DNA of 64,000 bases from Oscillospiraceae bacterium (GCA_015063325.1 SVUK01000004.1:1-64000); one strand, 5' to 3'. Positions 1-10,192 are shown, counted from the stretch's first letter. Notes: a model not told the origin generated them from the sequence alone. Made by a program: numbers and translations.

Positions 1-2763
1 AATCACGGCTCCGGCAGTAACATCGGTCATATCGGTAAGATCGACGGTATTACTGAGCTGAATATGACCAACTTCTACTACAACGCATTTGGTCGCGGAA
101 ACCTGACGGGCAACGCTCCTGCACTTGCCAGCGGCACGGCGAACAGCACCAGCAACGTTTTGGCAAAGACGACTGCCGGCATTTACGAGCTGACTTCTGC
201 CAACTTTACAACTCCTGCAAAATGGAGTCTCGGCGCCGACCAGCTCCCCTGCCCGCAGGGCATTGTGGATACCTTCGGGCTTCCTTCCGCTTTTGCAGTC
301 ACCGCTTATGATATATATGATGAATTTGAAATCGGCACCGACGAGGCAATGGCTTCCTTTGCTTCCGACGTCAACGGCGGCAAGACCTATGAGGGAAAAA
401 CTGTCAAACTCACGGCCGATGTCAACCTGACCACCAACATCGGTACGACCTCTTCCAGAGCTTTCTCCGGCAACTTCAACGGCCAGGGACACACCGTCAC
501 CCTTGCACAAACGCTTTCCAACCCGAATGGCGTCGGCGGTCTGTTCTCCTTCGTCCGCACCCCGGCAAGCGGAACGGTTACCATTCAGAATGTGCATGTT
601 ACCGGCACCATGACGCTGACCAACAGCAGCACCGACATGGGCTATACCGGCGCGTTAATTTCCGCCGTGGACGGCAACACCAGCGGCTCGGGCGGTACGG
701 TCAACATTTCCAACGTTTGGTCCAGCGTGCGTATCAACGCCGGCGCTTCCAACGCGTGGAACTCGATTGGCGGCATCATCGGTTTTGTCCGCCATGCTGA
801 CGGTTTGAAACCCTTGACCATCAACATGGATTCCTGCATTTGGGATGGTACCATTAACGCCGGTCCGGCACTTTACAACGGCGGCGGATTCGTGGCTAAT
901 ACCGGCAACAACAAAGCCGGCAGAACACTGACTATCAATATTGAAAACTCGGTTGCGGCAGGTCAGATCATGATGAACCAAAACTGGACGGTTTCCGACG
1001 GTGTACTGATTGGTTTTGCGAAAGGATCAAACTCCGATGACGCAACCGCAAAAGTGACGATTAATATTTCCAATGTCGTTTCCAGCGGCAAAATCACTTC
1101 CAGCGTGAATTACTCTGCCGAAAGTAAAATCGGCCATATTGGTGAGATCAACGGTACCACCGAATTGAATTTGACCAATCTCTACTTTAACGCTTTCTAT
1201 TGCAGAAATTTGCCCTACGCGTCAGCACTTGCGAGCGGAACGGCAAACAGCGAGAGCAATGTTGCAGCAAAGACCGAGATGCAATGTTTGGAGATGACCA
1301 CTTCTGCATTCTCCACTCCTGCCAAATGGAACAAGACCGCAGGCTACTATCCTTTCCCTCAATCCATTAAGGATACCTTCGGATTCCCCTCCTCGCTGCA
1401 CGTAGATATTGAGGATATTGAAATCGGAACGGCGTCTGCTTTGGTCGCTTTTGCAGAAGAAGTCAATTCCGGCACCACCTACGCCGGCATGACCGTAAAG
1501 CTGACGGCTGACATTGACTTGACCGGAATTGAATGGGCAGGTATCGGTACCTACGATTCTTCCTACGTATTCCGCGGCACGTTTGACGGCAAGGGGCATA
1601 CCATTTCTAACATGACGACCACCCCGTCCTCCAATGCACATGGCGCTCTGTTCGGTCAGGTTGCCGACGCAACTATTAAAGACTTTACCTTAACCGGTAG
1701 AATTACCACTTCGGGCAATATTCAATTTATCGGCTCGGTTATCAACTGCGCCTACGGAACAACCACCCTCAAAGATGTGGAATCTTCCGTTTACATTACG
1801 CAGGCGGCAAACGGTTACCAAATGAATTATTCCGGCGGTCTTGTCGGCTTCATTCATAATTCGCAGAATACCAACCTGACCATCGACGGTTGCACTTTCT
1901 CCGGCACGGTCAACACCGGCGGACAGACAACCAGTGTTTCCGGTATTCTCGGGTACACCGGTTGGGGTAAGGGTGCTACCAAAACGGTAACCATTACCAA
2001 TACGCAGTTTACCGGCTCGATCAATTTCAACGATCCGAGTTACTACCACAACAACGGCGGCTTCATTGGATATGTTGCAAGAGACTCCGGATCTATCACG
2101 GTTAACATTTCCAATTCCTATTCTGCAGGCCGCGTTTACTTCAACCGTACGCGAGCATGGACGCGCGCAAACAACGACCAGTGCGGACAAATTATAGGTT
2201 GCGTTGATTCCGGTGTTACGCTGAATATTGCCGCTACCGTGACCTACGTTCCCGTTTATCTTTACACCTCTGTTACCGACGATGTGCCGGATAAATCTTC
2301 CAAGGTAATTCTCGGTGAAATTGGGGCGTTCGGCAGCACTTACGGCTACGAAACTCCGGCATGCTTCGATGGCTTTGAAGCAGTTGCTGAGGCGCGCAAC
2401 GTTGCCGACGAATATAAAGGCATTCGCTTTATCGGAACCATTTATAATATCGGTTCTTGCACCGGCGGCGGAACTTTGAATGCAAACTTTGGTCTGTTCC
2501 TGATGACGAAAGATATGTACGATTTGTTCAGCAATGCCGCAACGGTTGAAAAACTCAGCGCAGTTGCCGCGGTTTCGGGAAGTAAGGTTGTAAAGGTTAT
2601 GGCAGTCAAGTATATTGATAACGGTACCTCCTATTCTGTCATCGCGGATGTTTACAACTTAAACACTGCTGCAAAACAAGCAACCGAGCTGGTCGTTATT
2701 CCGTATGTTGGCGATAAACTCGGCGACGCTGCGATTGCAACCTACAACAGCGTATTCAACTAA
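1..2763 (+). CDS. Secreted surface repeat protein, 5' end outside window
   Basis: The frame is open from base 1 through the ORF-track start at 64, so the gene is cut by the window edge; 920 residues are visible. It consists of two tandem halves of about 370 residues. Each has an EIGT-x-A-x2-FA-x2-VN-x-G-x-TY-x-G block followed by VKLTAD, then F-x-G-x-F-x-G-x-GHT, resembling the GLUG-type beta-strand repeats of clostridial surface proteins. Between halves the segment ALASGTANS recurs. The last ~130 residues hold KGIRFIGTI and NFGLFL, matching the N-terminal region of the SGNH protein two genes downstream (GLRFVGRI, NFGFLI). There is no LPXTG motif and no C-terminal membrane segment, so attachment is unclear. 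It is followed after 21 nt by a small peptide gene and is probably co-transcribed with it. Function unknown; an adhesin or glycan-binding role is only a guess. Confidence 0.8.
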   Translation, partial: NHGSGSNIGHIGKIDGITELNMTNFYYNAFGRGNLTGNAPALASGTANSTSNVLAKTTAGIYELTSANFTTPAKWSLGADQLPCPQGIVDTFGLPSAFAVTAYDIYDEFEIGTDEAMASFASDVNGGKTYEGKTVKLTADVNLTTNIGTTSSRAFSGNFNGQGHTVTLAQTLSNPNGVGGLFSFVRTPASGTVTIQNVHVTGTMTLTNSSTDMGYTGALISAVDGNTSGSGGTVNISNVWSSVRINAGASNAWNSIGGIIGFVRHADGLKPLTINMDSCIWDGTINAGPALYNGGGFVANTGNNKAGRTLTINIENSVAAGQIMMNQNWTVSDGVLIGFAKGSNSDDATAKVTINISNVVSSGKITSSVNYSAESKIGHIGEINGTTELNLTNLYFNAFYCRNLPYASALASGTANSESNVAAKTEMQCLEMTTSAFSTPAKWNKTAGYYPFPQSIKDTFGFPSSLHVDIEDIEIGTASALVAFAEEVNSGTTYAGMTVKLTADIDLTGIEWAGIGTYDSSYVFRGTFDGKGHTISNMTTTPSSNAHGALFGQVADATIKDFTLTGRITTSGNIQFIGSVINCAYGTTTLKDVESSVYITQAANGYQMNYSGGLVGFIHNSQNTNLTIDGCTFSGTVNTGGQTTSVSGILGYTGWGKGATKTVTITNTQFTGSINFNDPSYYHNNGGFIGYVARDSGSITVNISNSYSAGRVYFNRTRAWTRANNDQCGQIIGCVDSGVTLNIAATVTYVPVYLYTSVTDDVPDKSSKVILGEIGAFGSTYGYETPACFDGFEAVAEARNVADEYKGIRFIGTIYNIGSCTGGGTLNANFGLFLMTKDMYDLFSNAATVEKLSAVAAVSGSKVVKVMAVKYIDNGTSYSVIADVYNLNTAAKQATELVVIPYVGDKLGDAAIATYNSVFN

Positions 2764-2784
2764 TATAAAGGAAGGGAAAATAAA

Positions 2785-2907
2785 ATGAAAAAAACTTATC
2801 AAACCCCGGCAATTCTTGTTTTTCCGGTTGATTGCGCAGACTTGCTGACTGCATCGACAGATAACGACACTAATTGGGATAATCGTTGGAATATTGACAT
2901 TGTTTAA
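2785..2907 (+). CDS. Small peptide A (surface-locus peptide family), 40 aa
   Basis: Too short for the ORF track. ATG at 2785 follows AAGGAAGGG with good spacing; the stop is TAA at 2905-2907. The core is YQTPAILVFPVDCADLLTAS, followed by an acidic, Trp- and Asn-rich tail. The core aligns without gaps to the core of peptide C at 49160 and to that of peptide B at 42990. There is no signal peptide or transmembrane stretch. It lies 21 nt after one secreted protein and 13 nt before the next, so the three are probably one transcript. I do not recognise a named family; small proteins of this general look occur in gut Clostridia. Being coding is supported by the ribosome site and by the conserved core at three separate loci. 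Confidence 0.8.
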   Translation: MKKTYQTPAILVFPVDCADLLTASTDNDTNWDNRWNIDIV

Positions 2908-2920
2908 GGAGAAAGAGAAA

Positions 2921-4678
2921 ATGAAAAGAGTATTCAGCGTTTTATTGATTCTTGCAATGCTCCTCGGCACGCTCATCATTCCTGTTTCTGCATTGGATCC
3001 GCAGGTTCCCGAAGTTCTCGGCGCCTCTATTCGCACCGAGGGCAACCAGGGACTTCGCTTCGTCGGCCGTATCAAAAAGACCGGTTCCATTACTCTAACG
3101 CACGGCTCGGAGGCAAACTTCGGATTCCTGATTATTCCGGAATCCTCCACCGATGGCAGCGCCATCACCAAGGATACTGACCATGTCAGCCAAATTCCTG
3201 CCGCTTTGGAAATGGGACAGGGCAGTGTGGAAGCCGCAGGCTTAACCTACGATCCAAATTACTACTATTTCTGCGTAGTACAAATCAATATCCCGGCAAA
3301 CTTCTATGGCACCAACTTTGTTGCAAGAGCTTATATTAACAATGGCGGCTCCTACATTTATTCCGATAGCGGCGAAACGCGCGCAAAACGCTCCATTCAG
3401 TATGTGGCGCAGACCATTGCCGGAATGGGCGGCGATATTCCGGCGTTCATTACCACGGTTTTGACCAAGTGTGCCGAAGAGGGCTACGACGTTTATGTCA
3501 ACGGCAACCGCTTCTTCCCGTCTTCAGGCAGCTATGCTTCCAGCACGCTGCAAAACACCTATGCTCGCCTGACCACCGCAAAGAAACTGAACGTGGCATA
3601 CCTTGGCGGTTCTATCACAAAGGGCGTTGGCGCTTCCGATGCGAACACCACCTCTTGGCGCGCGCTGACCACCAGCTGGCTGAAAACCAATTTCCCAGAT
3701 GCTGACATTACCGAAACCAACGCGGGTATCGGCGGCACCGGCTCGGTCTTTGGCTGCTACCGCGCCATTGACGACCTGAAACTGGAGAACGATTCCAAGA
3801 AACCCGATTTGCTCTTCATCGACTTTGCCATCAACGATCAATACGACGGCATTACAGTGGCGGAAGTAAAGCAATATATGGAAACCATCGTCCGCACGGT
3901 CTACGAGTATTCGCCTTATTGCGACATCGTCTTCGTTTACACCACCGACCGCACTCGCCGTAATTATACCGATTCTTCCAATTATCCCACGCTCGCGGCA
4001 CAGCATGACGTTGCAACCAAGTACGGTCTGACAGAGATCTACGTTGGTAAACAGCTCTGCGAGGCAAAGAGCATTACCAGCACATCTACTTGGGATAGCT
4101 CCAATTTGTTTGCCGACATTGTTCACCCGAACGATTCCGGCCACGCACTGTATGCCGGCTACGTCACCTCGGTCCTGAACACAGAGCTGACCAAATCGCT
4201 CAACCCCTACGGCTATGTGGCTCATTCCATCCTTTCGGCTTCCTACAGCCCGCTGACGGCTCCGGCAAGATATTTCTTCAACGCTTCTTCCGGCAAAACC
4301 ACCGGCTTCACCCTGTATGAAGGAACGAACCTGGACGAAAAGGGCTATCTGAAACCCGAGCCCGGCGAGACCGGCGCACAGGTCAAGTTCACCTTCGTCG
4401 GCACGGGCTTGCAGCTTTGGACATACGCAAGAACGGTATCTTCTACCATCAGCGTAAACATTGACGGTTCTTCTAATAGCTATACCATTCAGCGTAGCGG
4501 TTCGGACGGCAACAAGCCCTACCGCGTGGCTTCCGGACTTTCCAATACCACGCATACCGTCACCATTACGGTCACGGCAACCAGCTCCACCACGTCCAGC
4601 AACGTGCTTGACCTGATGGCACTGATGGTAGAGGGCGACCCGAACTTTACCGGTGTAACCTTTATCAATGTAAACTGA
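2921..4678 (+). CDS. Secreted SGNH/GDSL-type hydrolase with GLRF domain
   Basis: 585 residues from ATG 2921; the upstream track start at 2894 lies inside peptide A, whereas 2921 has AAGGAG and begins a clear signal peptide (MKRVFSVLLILAMLLG). Residues ~30-215 hold a domain with GLRFVGRI and NFGFLI that is shared with the C-terminus of the gene at 1-2763. Residues ~225-420 are an SGNH hydrolase: GGSIT carries the nucleophile serine, GIGGTGS supplies the oxyanion glycine, FAINDQ the block-III asparagine, and VHPND the catalytic histidine. Residues ~420-585 look like a beta-sandwich that could bind carbohydrate. Such enzymes remove acetyl or acyl esters, so a secreted glycan esterase is likely (inference). 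It is the last gene before the terminator at 4708. Confidence 0.85.
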   Translation: MKRVFSVLLILAMLLGTLIIPVSALDPQVPEVLGASIRTEGNQGLRFVGRIKKTGSITLTHGSEANFGFLIIPESSTDGSAITKDTDHVSQIPAALEMGQGSVEAAGLTYDPNYYYFCVVQINIPANFYGTNFVARAYINNGGSYIYSDSGETRAKRSIQYVAQTIAGMGGDIPAFITTVLTKCAEEGYDVYVNGNRFFPSSGSYASSTLQNTYARLTTAKKLNVAYLGGSITKGVGASDANTTSWRALTTSWLKTNFPDADITETNAGIGGTGSVFGCYRAIDDLKLENDSKKPDLLFIDFAINDQYDGITVAEVKQYMETIVRTVYEYSPYCDIVFVYTTDRTRRNYTDSSNYPTLAAQHDVATKYGLTEIYVGKQLCEAKSITSTSTWDSSNLFADIVHPNDSGHALYAGYVTSVLNTELTKSLNPYGYVAHSILSASYSPLTAPARYFFNASSGKTTGFTLYEGTNLDEKGYLKPEPGETGAQVKFTFVGTGLQLWTYARTVSSTISVNIDGSSNSYTIQRSGSDGNKPYRVASGLSNTTHTVTITVTATSSTTSSNVLDLMALMVEGDPNFTGVTFINVN

Positions 4679-4707
4679 ACAAAAACAGAACAATAAAGTA
4701 TAGATAA

Positions 4708-4746
4708 GCAAAACGGAGCCGGAAAATTCCAGCTCCGTTTTGCTTT
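4708..4746 (+). terminator. Rho-independent terminator after SGNH gene
   Basis: Inverted repeat GCAAAACGGAGC (4708-4719) with GCTCCGTTTTGC (4732-4743), about 30 nt after the SGNH stop. The upstream A-rich and downstream T-rich flanks suggest it can act on both strands. It ends surface locus 1 as a transcription unit. Confidence 0.7.
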
Positions 4747-4810
4747 AAAAATCGGACGGTTCAATGTAAACTTTTTTGTTCTTTTCCAGTTTTTTTCGAC
4801 TGCTTTCATC

Positions 4811-4839
4811 TTGACTTTTCCAATTCCATGTGATAAAAT
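4811..4839 (+). promoter_or_regulatory. Sigma-70-type promoter of the InlB-repeat gene
   Basis: TTGACT (4811-4816), 17-bp spacer, TAAAAT (4834-4839), about 60 nt before the ATG at 4901. The ORF-track start at 4811 is this -35 box read as a TTG codon, which argues against it as the start. Confidence 0.7.
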
Positions 4840-4900
4840 AAAAATGAATAAGAATCGCTTCCGTTCGGGAGAAAAAATAAACAAAGGCGGTAAAAATCAA

Positions 4901-7900
4901 ATGAAAACAAAGATTCGTGTTCTGATCAGTGTTTTGCTCGTGTCCGTTCTGCTGTTTTCAGCGCTTTCGGTTGTTGTGAATGCGCAAAAAGCGGAATCTC
5001 AAACCATTTTTGCGGACGAGCTGTTCGATCTTCTTTTTCAGGGGAAAATACCGCTGACCGACGAAGAGCGTGCCTATCTGCGCTCCGGCGAGACGCTTTC
5101 CGTAACCTATTCAATGGATGACGTAAACGAATCGGATGTTGTTATTGTTAATCCGGAGTATACGGGACTTTTGCAAATTACGGCAAAAGAGGTCAAAAAA
5201 ACGCTCGAAAACGGAATAGAAGTAATTTGGACGCCTAAATCGGTTTGCGCAAACGGTGAAAGCGAGACCAATCTTGAAGAAAAAAATAACTACTACAGCT
5301 ATACTTATGACAAGCAGTGGCATTCAGGAGATGTTACGGTTACCGTTCAATATACCATGAGCATTTTGGTTCCGGAAACGGTTCTTAATCGAATTTTGAC
5401 GGCTGACATTGATGCGGTCGTTGCCAAGCGCGCGAAGATTATTAGCGATTTTAATCAGGCGAAAAACGACTACGATAAATATCAAAACGATCTCTCGAAT
5501 TATCAAACCGCGCATGCTCAATGGGTGATTGATAAGCAGGCGTATGACGATTATTTGACCCAAAAAGAAGCATACGACCAAAGTGTAGCCGATTACAATG
5601 ACCTTGCCGCGCAATGGCAGACATACAACGACTATCAAACGGCTCTTGAAGAATACGGAACCAAGAGCCAGCAATATACGTCCTACAAAGCGACCATGGA
5701 CAAGGTAGATGCCTGCCTTGCCATTATGGAGAGTATGTTTTCGGTTGCCGAGGAGGGCGAATATAGCTTTTATCAAAGTTTGGCCGGGAAATCGGACGAC
5801 GCAATTCTAAACGATTTAACGGTGCTGACCCAATTTGGTGTAGTGAGTGCTGATATTGAAGATGCAAAAGAGGAAATTGATGCAATTAAAAGTATATTGA
5901 GTTCGTATCAAGAGAAGCTTAGCGCATCTTACGAGACAGATTTTGCAAAAAAAGAAACGTTGTTCCAAGAATATACAAACAGTTATAGCAATTTACGTAA
6001 AAGTTTTAAAAACCTTGATAACTATTTGAATGATATTTACGGAAAGGATGGAGTGCAGCAGGGGATCGAATCTGACTATTCGGATAGTGCTTTTCATTTT
6101 GCCCAATTTTTGACGCAACTTACAAATTATAAGGGACAGCTGGTGGCGGAACAAGCCGACCCGAATAAAATTACCTTCCCGGAATCCTATTTGGAGGAGC
6201 CAACTGCTCCAACGGTAGTCACCCAGCCGGAAGAACAGCTTCCCGAAACCAATCCGGCAGACGAGCCTGCGCCCACCGCTGTAAAAAATCCCGGTGCAGA
6301 ACCCACAGAGCCGCCCTCGGTTGCCAATCCCGGCGAGTCTGTCGATTTTTCGCAGTTGAGCCCGGAGGAAACCGCATTGTTGGCAAAGTATGATGCCAAC
6401 GAGCTTCCGGATCGGAGCGGCGAGAAAAAGAGCGAGCCGCAAACCCATCAGTTTGGTGAAACGGTAACAAAATCGATTGTTCAAACAGTAGAGTACAAAA
6501 ATAAACGTACCGTTACTTTCCTGAATGAACGCGGTGACCAAAAAGGAGAAACGCTCGTTCTCGAATACGGGGAGGAAATTACCGTAACGCCTCCGGAACT
6601 GCTCCAGTCGGATTTAAAATCCAACACCATTGCAAAAACATACGAATTTGACGGTTGGTGCCTTACCACAAACAAGAGCAAACTATTTTCCTTTAAAACT
6701 CCAATTACCTCCAATATCAAACTTGCGCCCCACTATATTGAAACGTTAATCGAATATACAGTAACATGGGAAGTAGATGACAGAATTATCCGGCAAGAAA
6801 AAATTGCATACGGCGAATTGCCGCCGAAACCCCAAACACCGACAAGAAAAGATGATGGAACCGGAAACTTTATCTATTTGTTTGACGGTTGGTCTCCCGA
6901 TGTCAAGGCGGTTGAAGGAGATGTAACTTATGTTGCAACATGGAGAGCTTCTCCGCGTACTTGCAAAATTACTTGGCAACTTTGGAAAGGGGAATCTAGC
7001 ACCATTTCGGTAAACAATGGTGATATCCCCGTATATCAAAACGGTGCAACGCCGCAAAGACCCTCCGACGAAAACTACAGCTATGAGTTTTTGCAATGGT
7101 CGCCAAAAATTGAAGCGGCAACAAAAGATATTATTTATACTGCCGTATGGAAGGCTACTTCCCTGAATCCACAGTCAGAAACTTATACCATCACATGGGA
7201 TTTCGATAACGGTGCAGACCCGGTTCAGGAACAGCTGGTAGCCGGAACGGTCCCGGAATACAGCGGAATTCCCACAAAACCGTCCAGCGCGCAATATAGC
7301 TATGAATTTGACGGTTGGACTCCGGAGCCTGTCGCGGTTACCGGCAATGCTACCTATAAAGCAAAATGGAAAACCACTTTACGCGAATATACCATTACGT
7401 GGGATCTGGGATACGAAGGCGGCACGCCGAAAACAGAAACACTGAAATACGGCGATCCCTTGAACTATGGGGAAACGCCTACCAGACCGGCGGAAGGGGA
7501 TACCGTTTATACCTTTATCGGTTGGAATCCTGCGCCCGGCGCAACGGTAACGGGTGCCGCAACCTATACCGCGCAGTGGACGACCAACGCAACGCTTTAT
7601 ACCATTACGTGGAACGTCGATGGAAAAGAGACCCACGTGCAATATTACGGCGGCGTGACCCCAATATACGACGGAACGCCTACCAAAGAGCAGGACGCGC
7701 AATATACCTATGAATTTGACGGGTGGGATAAAGAGATTGTTCCGGCAGATGGTGACGTTACCTACACTGCTCAATGGAAAACCACTTTGCGCGAATATAC
7801 CATTACGTGGGTCGTAGACGGAAAGGAAACTACTGTACAGGTTGCTTACGGAAAGGATCCGAATTATCGGGGAACACCGACAAAGGCATCAACTGCATCC

Positions 7901-9433
7901 AACGTCTACGAATTTAACGGCTGGTCACCTGCGCTCGCTAAGGTCGAGGGCGATGCCACATATACCGCTCAGTGGACAAAAACGCCGCGCGAATATACTA
8001 TTACATGGGACCTTGACAATGGAACCGAACCGATTACAAGTCAGGTCGCCTATGGCAAAATCCCCACATTTCCTGAAGAATTTCCGCTTGTCAAAGCACC
8101 GGATGAACAATACAGCTATGAATTTGATAAGTGGGAACCCGAGCTGAAGGCGGTGACCAGAAACGAGACTTATACCGCCAAATGGAAGACGGGGCCGCGG
8201 AGCTTTGAGATCACATGGAATCTTGGCTATGGAGAACCGGCAACGAGTACGGCAGAGGTTATGAGCGGTGAAACGCCCGTTCCGCCCGAAGGCGCAACCG
8301 CGCGCCCGGACGACGAACACTATCGCTATACTTTCGTCGGCTGGTCGCCCGAAATCGCTCCTGCAAATGCCGCTGTCACCTACACGGCAGTATGGGAAAA
8401 AGTGCCGCTGGTAACGGATGTGGAGGGAAATACGTACCCCACGCAAATTGATGGCGAAACGGTCGTCGTAGATGCGGCGCAAAGTCAACTTGGCTTGAAA
8501 AACGTTATTGATTTTGCCGCCGAAGAAAACAAAACCATAACGATAAAGCGTGAAAACACCGAGTTTATTTTGCAGGCAAAGATGTTCAAAGAACAGTTGC
8601 CCGGTGTGAATGGCATCCGTTGGGTTGAAGATACCGAGAACGGCGGTTTCCGCGTGGAATTGATCAATTCTGATGGAAACGCAATGGAAACTAAACTGAC
8701 CTATCAGGTTACAATTCCCACCGTTGACGATAACCGGAAACTGAGCATTTATGAGCTTGACGGCGAAGGGATGACCGAGATTAAATATTACATAATGGAG
8801 TCTATCCCCAACCGTTTGACCTACACGGCGCAGGTCGGCAAAACGGTCGTTTGCAAAATTCGGTATAAACTGGTGATTGAGGGAACTTATTTCTCCAACC
8901 TTCCTGATTTTGCGGAACCCGGAGAGACAATCTCTCTTGCCGCGGTGAGGTGCGAGACCGGCTTTGAGGTTATCGGTGCAACGCTGATCCACGAGGATGG
9001 AACTGAAGAAAAAATCGGAACCTCCTTTACCATGCCTGCCGAATTCGTAACGGTCAGATTGCAGGTCAATCCCATTCAATACCATATCGTTTTCAAGTGC
9101 AACGATCAGGTGATTTCCGATAAATCCTATGACTACGGCGAAAATATTGAAGTTCCTGCCGATCCCACTTTGCCGGATGAGGAAGGGTACAAGTTTGAGT
9201 TTGTCGGTTGGATTCCCCAGGTCAGCCAGACCGTGGCAGGTGATGCTCGCGAACAGGTCTATGAGGCGAAGTTTGTCAAAGTTCCCAACGCGCCGCAGGT
9301 GGAAGAAAAAACCGGATTCATTGATTCTCCTGCGTTTGCAGTTCTGATTATGGCATTGATCGTCGGCGCTGTGACTGCCGTTGCTGTCGTTGCAGTTGTT
9401 GTTCGGATGAAGAAAAAATCTGATGATAACTAA
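4901..9433 (+). CDS. Membrane-anchored surface protein with coiled coil and ~11 InlB-type repeats
   Basis: 1510 residues from ATG 4901, preceded by GGCGG and starting a signal peptide (MKTKIRVLISVLLVSVLLFS). Residues ~165-440 are charged and helical with many YxxY and QxxYD heptad-like steps, so probably a coiled-coil stalk. A Pro/Glu-rich linker lies at ~430-480. From ~550 to ~1165 come repeated units ending YEFDGWxPE, then ATYTAxWKT, and opening YTITWD; this is the Listeria-Bacteroides (InlB B) repeat. A further diverged unit lies near the C-terminus. The protein ends with a hydrophobic helix (AVLIMALIVGAVTAVAVVAV) and a KKK stop-transfer tail, so it is membrane anchored rather than sortase linked. 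It is transcribed separately from locus 1. A ligand or adhesive role is likely, but the target is unknown. Confidence 0.85.
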   Translation: MKTKIRVLISVLLVSVLLFSALSVVVNAQKAESQTIFADELFDLLFQGKIPLTDEERAYLRSGETLSVTYSMDDVNESDVVIVNPEYTGLLQITAKEVKKTLENGIEVIWTPKSVCANGESETNLEEKNNYYSYTYDKQWHSGDVTVTVQYTMSILVPETVLNRILTADIDAVVAKRAKIISDFNQAKNDYDKYQNDLSNYQTAHAQWVIDKQAYDDYLTQKEAYDQSVADYNDLAAQWQTYNDYQTALEEYGTKSQQYTSYKATMDKVDACLAIMESMFSVAEEGEYSFYQSLAGKSDDAILNDLTVLTQFGVVSADIEDAKEEIDAIKSILSSYQEKLSASYETDFAKKETLFQEYTNSYSNLRKSFKNLDNYLNDIYGKDGVQQGIESDYSDSAFHFAQFLTQLTNYKGQLVAEQADPNKITFPESYLEEPTAPTVVTQPEEQLPETNPADEPAPTAVKNPGAEPTEPPSVANPGESVDFSQLSPEETALLAKYDANELPDRSGEKKSEPQTHQFGETVTKSIVQTVEYKNKRTVTFLNERGDQKGETLVLEYGEEITVTPPELLQSDLKSNTIAKTYEFDGWCLTTNKSKLFSFKTPITSNIKLAPHYIETLIEYTVTWEVDDRIIRQEKIAYGELPPKPQTPTRKDDGTGNFIYLFDGWSPDVKAVEGDVTYVATWRASPRTCKITWQLWKGESSTISVNNGDIPVYQNGATPQRPSDENYSYEFLQWSPKIEAATKDIIYTAVWKATSLNPQSETYTITWDFDNGADPVQEQLVAGTVPEYSGIPTKPSSAQYSYEFDGWTPEPVAVTGNATYKAKWKTTLREYTITWDLGYEGGTPKTETLKYGDPLNYGETPTRPAEGDTVYTFIGWNPAPGATVTGAATYTAQWTTNATLYTITWNVDGKETHVQYYGGVTPIYDGTPTKEQDAQYTYEFDGWDKEIVPADGDVTYTAQWKTTLREYTITWVVDGKETTVQVAYGKDPNYRGTPTKASTASNVYEFNGWSPALAKVEGDATYTAQWTKTPREYTITWDLDNGTEPITSQVAYGKIPTFPEEFPLVKAPDEQYSYEFDKWEPELKAVTRNETYTAKWKTGPRSFEITWNLGYGEPATSTAEVMSGETPVPPEGATARPDDEHYRYTFVGWSPEIAPANAAVTYTAVWEKVPLVTDVEGNTYPTQIDGETVVVDAAQSQLGLKNVIDFAAEENKTITIKRENTEFILQAKMFKEQLPGVNGIRWVEDTENGGFRVELINSDGNAMETKLTYQVTIPTVDDNRKLSIYELDGEGMTEIKYYIMESIPNRLTYTAQVGKTVVCKIRYKLVIEGTYFSNLPDFAEPGETISLAAVRCETGFEVIGATLIHEDGTEEKIGTSFTMPAEFVTVRLQVNPIQYHIVFKCNDQVISDKSYDYGENIEVPADPTLPDEEGYKFEFVGWIPQVSQTVAGDAREQVYEAKFVKVPNAPQVEEKTGFIDSPAFAVLIMALIVGAVTAVAVVAVVVRMKKKSDDN

Positions 9434-9469
9434 CGCAAAGAAAAATAAAAAGCTATAAAATCAATCAAA

Positions 9470-9517
9470 AATCGGGGCTGCTTTCTCTTGCAAATGCAAG
9501 AGGAATCAGTCCCGATT
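9470..9517. terminator. Nested hairpin between convergent genes
   Basis: AATCGGG pairs with CCCGATT and encloses TCTTGC-AAAT-GCAAGA. It lies between the ends of the InlB-repeat gene and the convergent rluA-type gene. There is no strong T-run, so it may be an RNA-stabilising or weak termination structure. Confidence 0.45.
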
Positions 9518-9541
9518 CCGAAAAAAGCGTTTTACGGTTGA

Positions 9542-10192
9542 TCATGTTGGGAAAACAAGCGTTTTCCATTCCGGCGCAATTGAAAATTCCCGAATTTCAT
9601 TTCCGTCTGGAAAACTGATTTTGCGGCAGGCAAGCAGAATCCCTTTTTGACCGATCCCGGCAGGCAAGGAAGGTCCCCCATAGCGCCGATCTCCCAAAAT
9701 CGGGTGCTTGCGAGAGGCAAATTGCACGCGGATTTGGTGCGTCCTGCCGGTGACCGGTTCAATCGACAAAAGCGAGATTTTGCCGATCCCGGTATCTTCG
9801 GCGGTGTTTTCCACCCGATAGCGCAAAACTGCCTTTTTTACCCCACGCCGCTCGCGCTCAACGGGAAAAACTTTGTTTCTTGCCCGATCATAATAAAGCA
9901 GGTCGGAAAGCTCGCCGGTTTCGGCTTCCAACACGCCGGCAACGGCGGCGAGGTATTCTTTCTTAAGGGAACCTTCGCGCGCAAGTTCCGAAAGCCGAGC
10001 CGCCTCGTTTGGTGTTTTGGCATAGAGGATCAAACCGCTAACTTCGCGGTCAAGGCGGTGGATTACGCCTGCATAGCCGTCGTTTTGCGTTGCAAGAAGA
10101 TCGGCGAGCCCACGTCCGCCGTCCTGTTCGCTCAATATGCCAACCGGTTTGCGGACAACCCAGTAACGCTCGTTTTCAAATAGAATTTCCAA
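9542..10192 (-). CDS. RluA-family 23S rRNA/tRNA pseudouridine synthase
   Basis: 216 residues from a TTG start with AAAGGA seven bases upstream. It isomerises uridine to pseudouridine in structured RNA in the cytoplasm. HRLDREVSGL near residue 45 carries the catalytic aspartate, GRTHQIRV near 150 and GDRRYG near 170 are the other RluA-family signatures. It has no S4 RNA-binding domain and is shorter than RluC or RluD, like the stand-alone RluA/YlyB-type enzymes. The exact target base cannot be read from sequence. It is divergent from the biotin ligase gene, with 29 nt between the two starts. Confidence 0.9.
   Translation of the reverse strand: MEILFENERYWVVRKPVGILSEQDGGRGLADLLATQNDGYAGVIHRLDREVSGLILYAKTPNEAARLSELAREGSLKKEYLAAVAGVLEAETGELSDLLYYDRARNKVFPVERERRGVKKAVLRYRVENTAEDTGIGKISLLSIEPVTGRTHQIRVQFASRKHPILGDRRYGGPSLPAGIGQKGILLACRKISFPDGNEIREFSIAPEWKTLVFPT

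Noticed and set aside
3524-4711. 395-aa minus-strand ORF opposite the SGNH gene
   Set aside because: The plus strand has a signal peptide and a complete SGNH catalytic set; the minus frame is a low-complexity shadow caused by codon bias.
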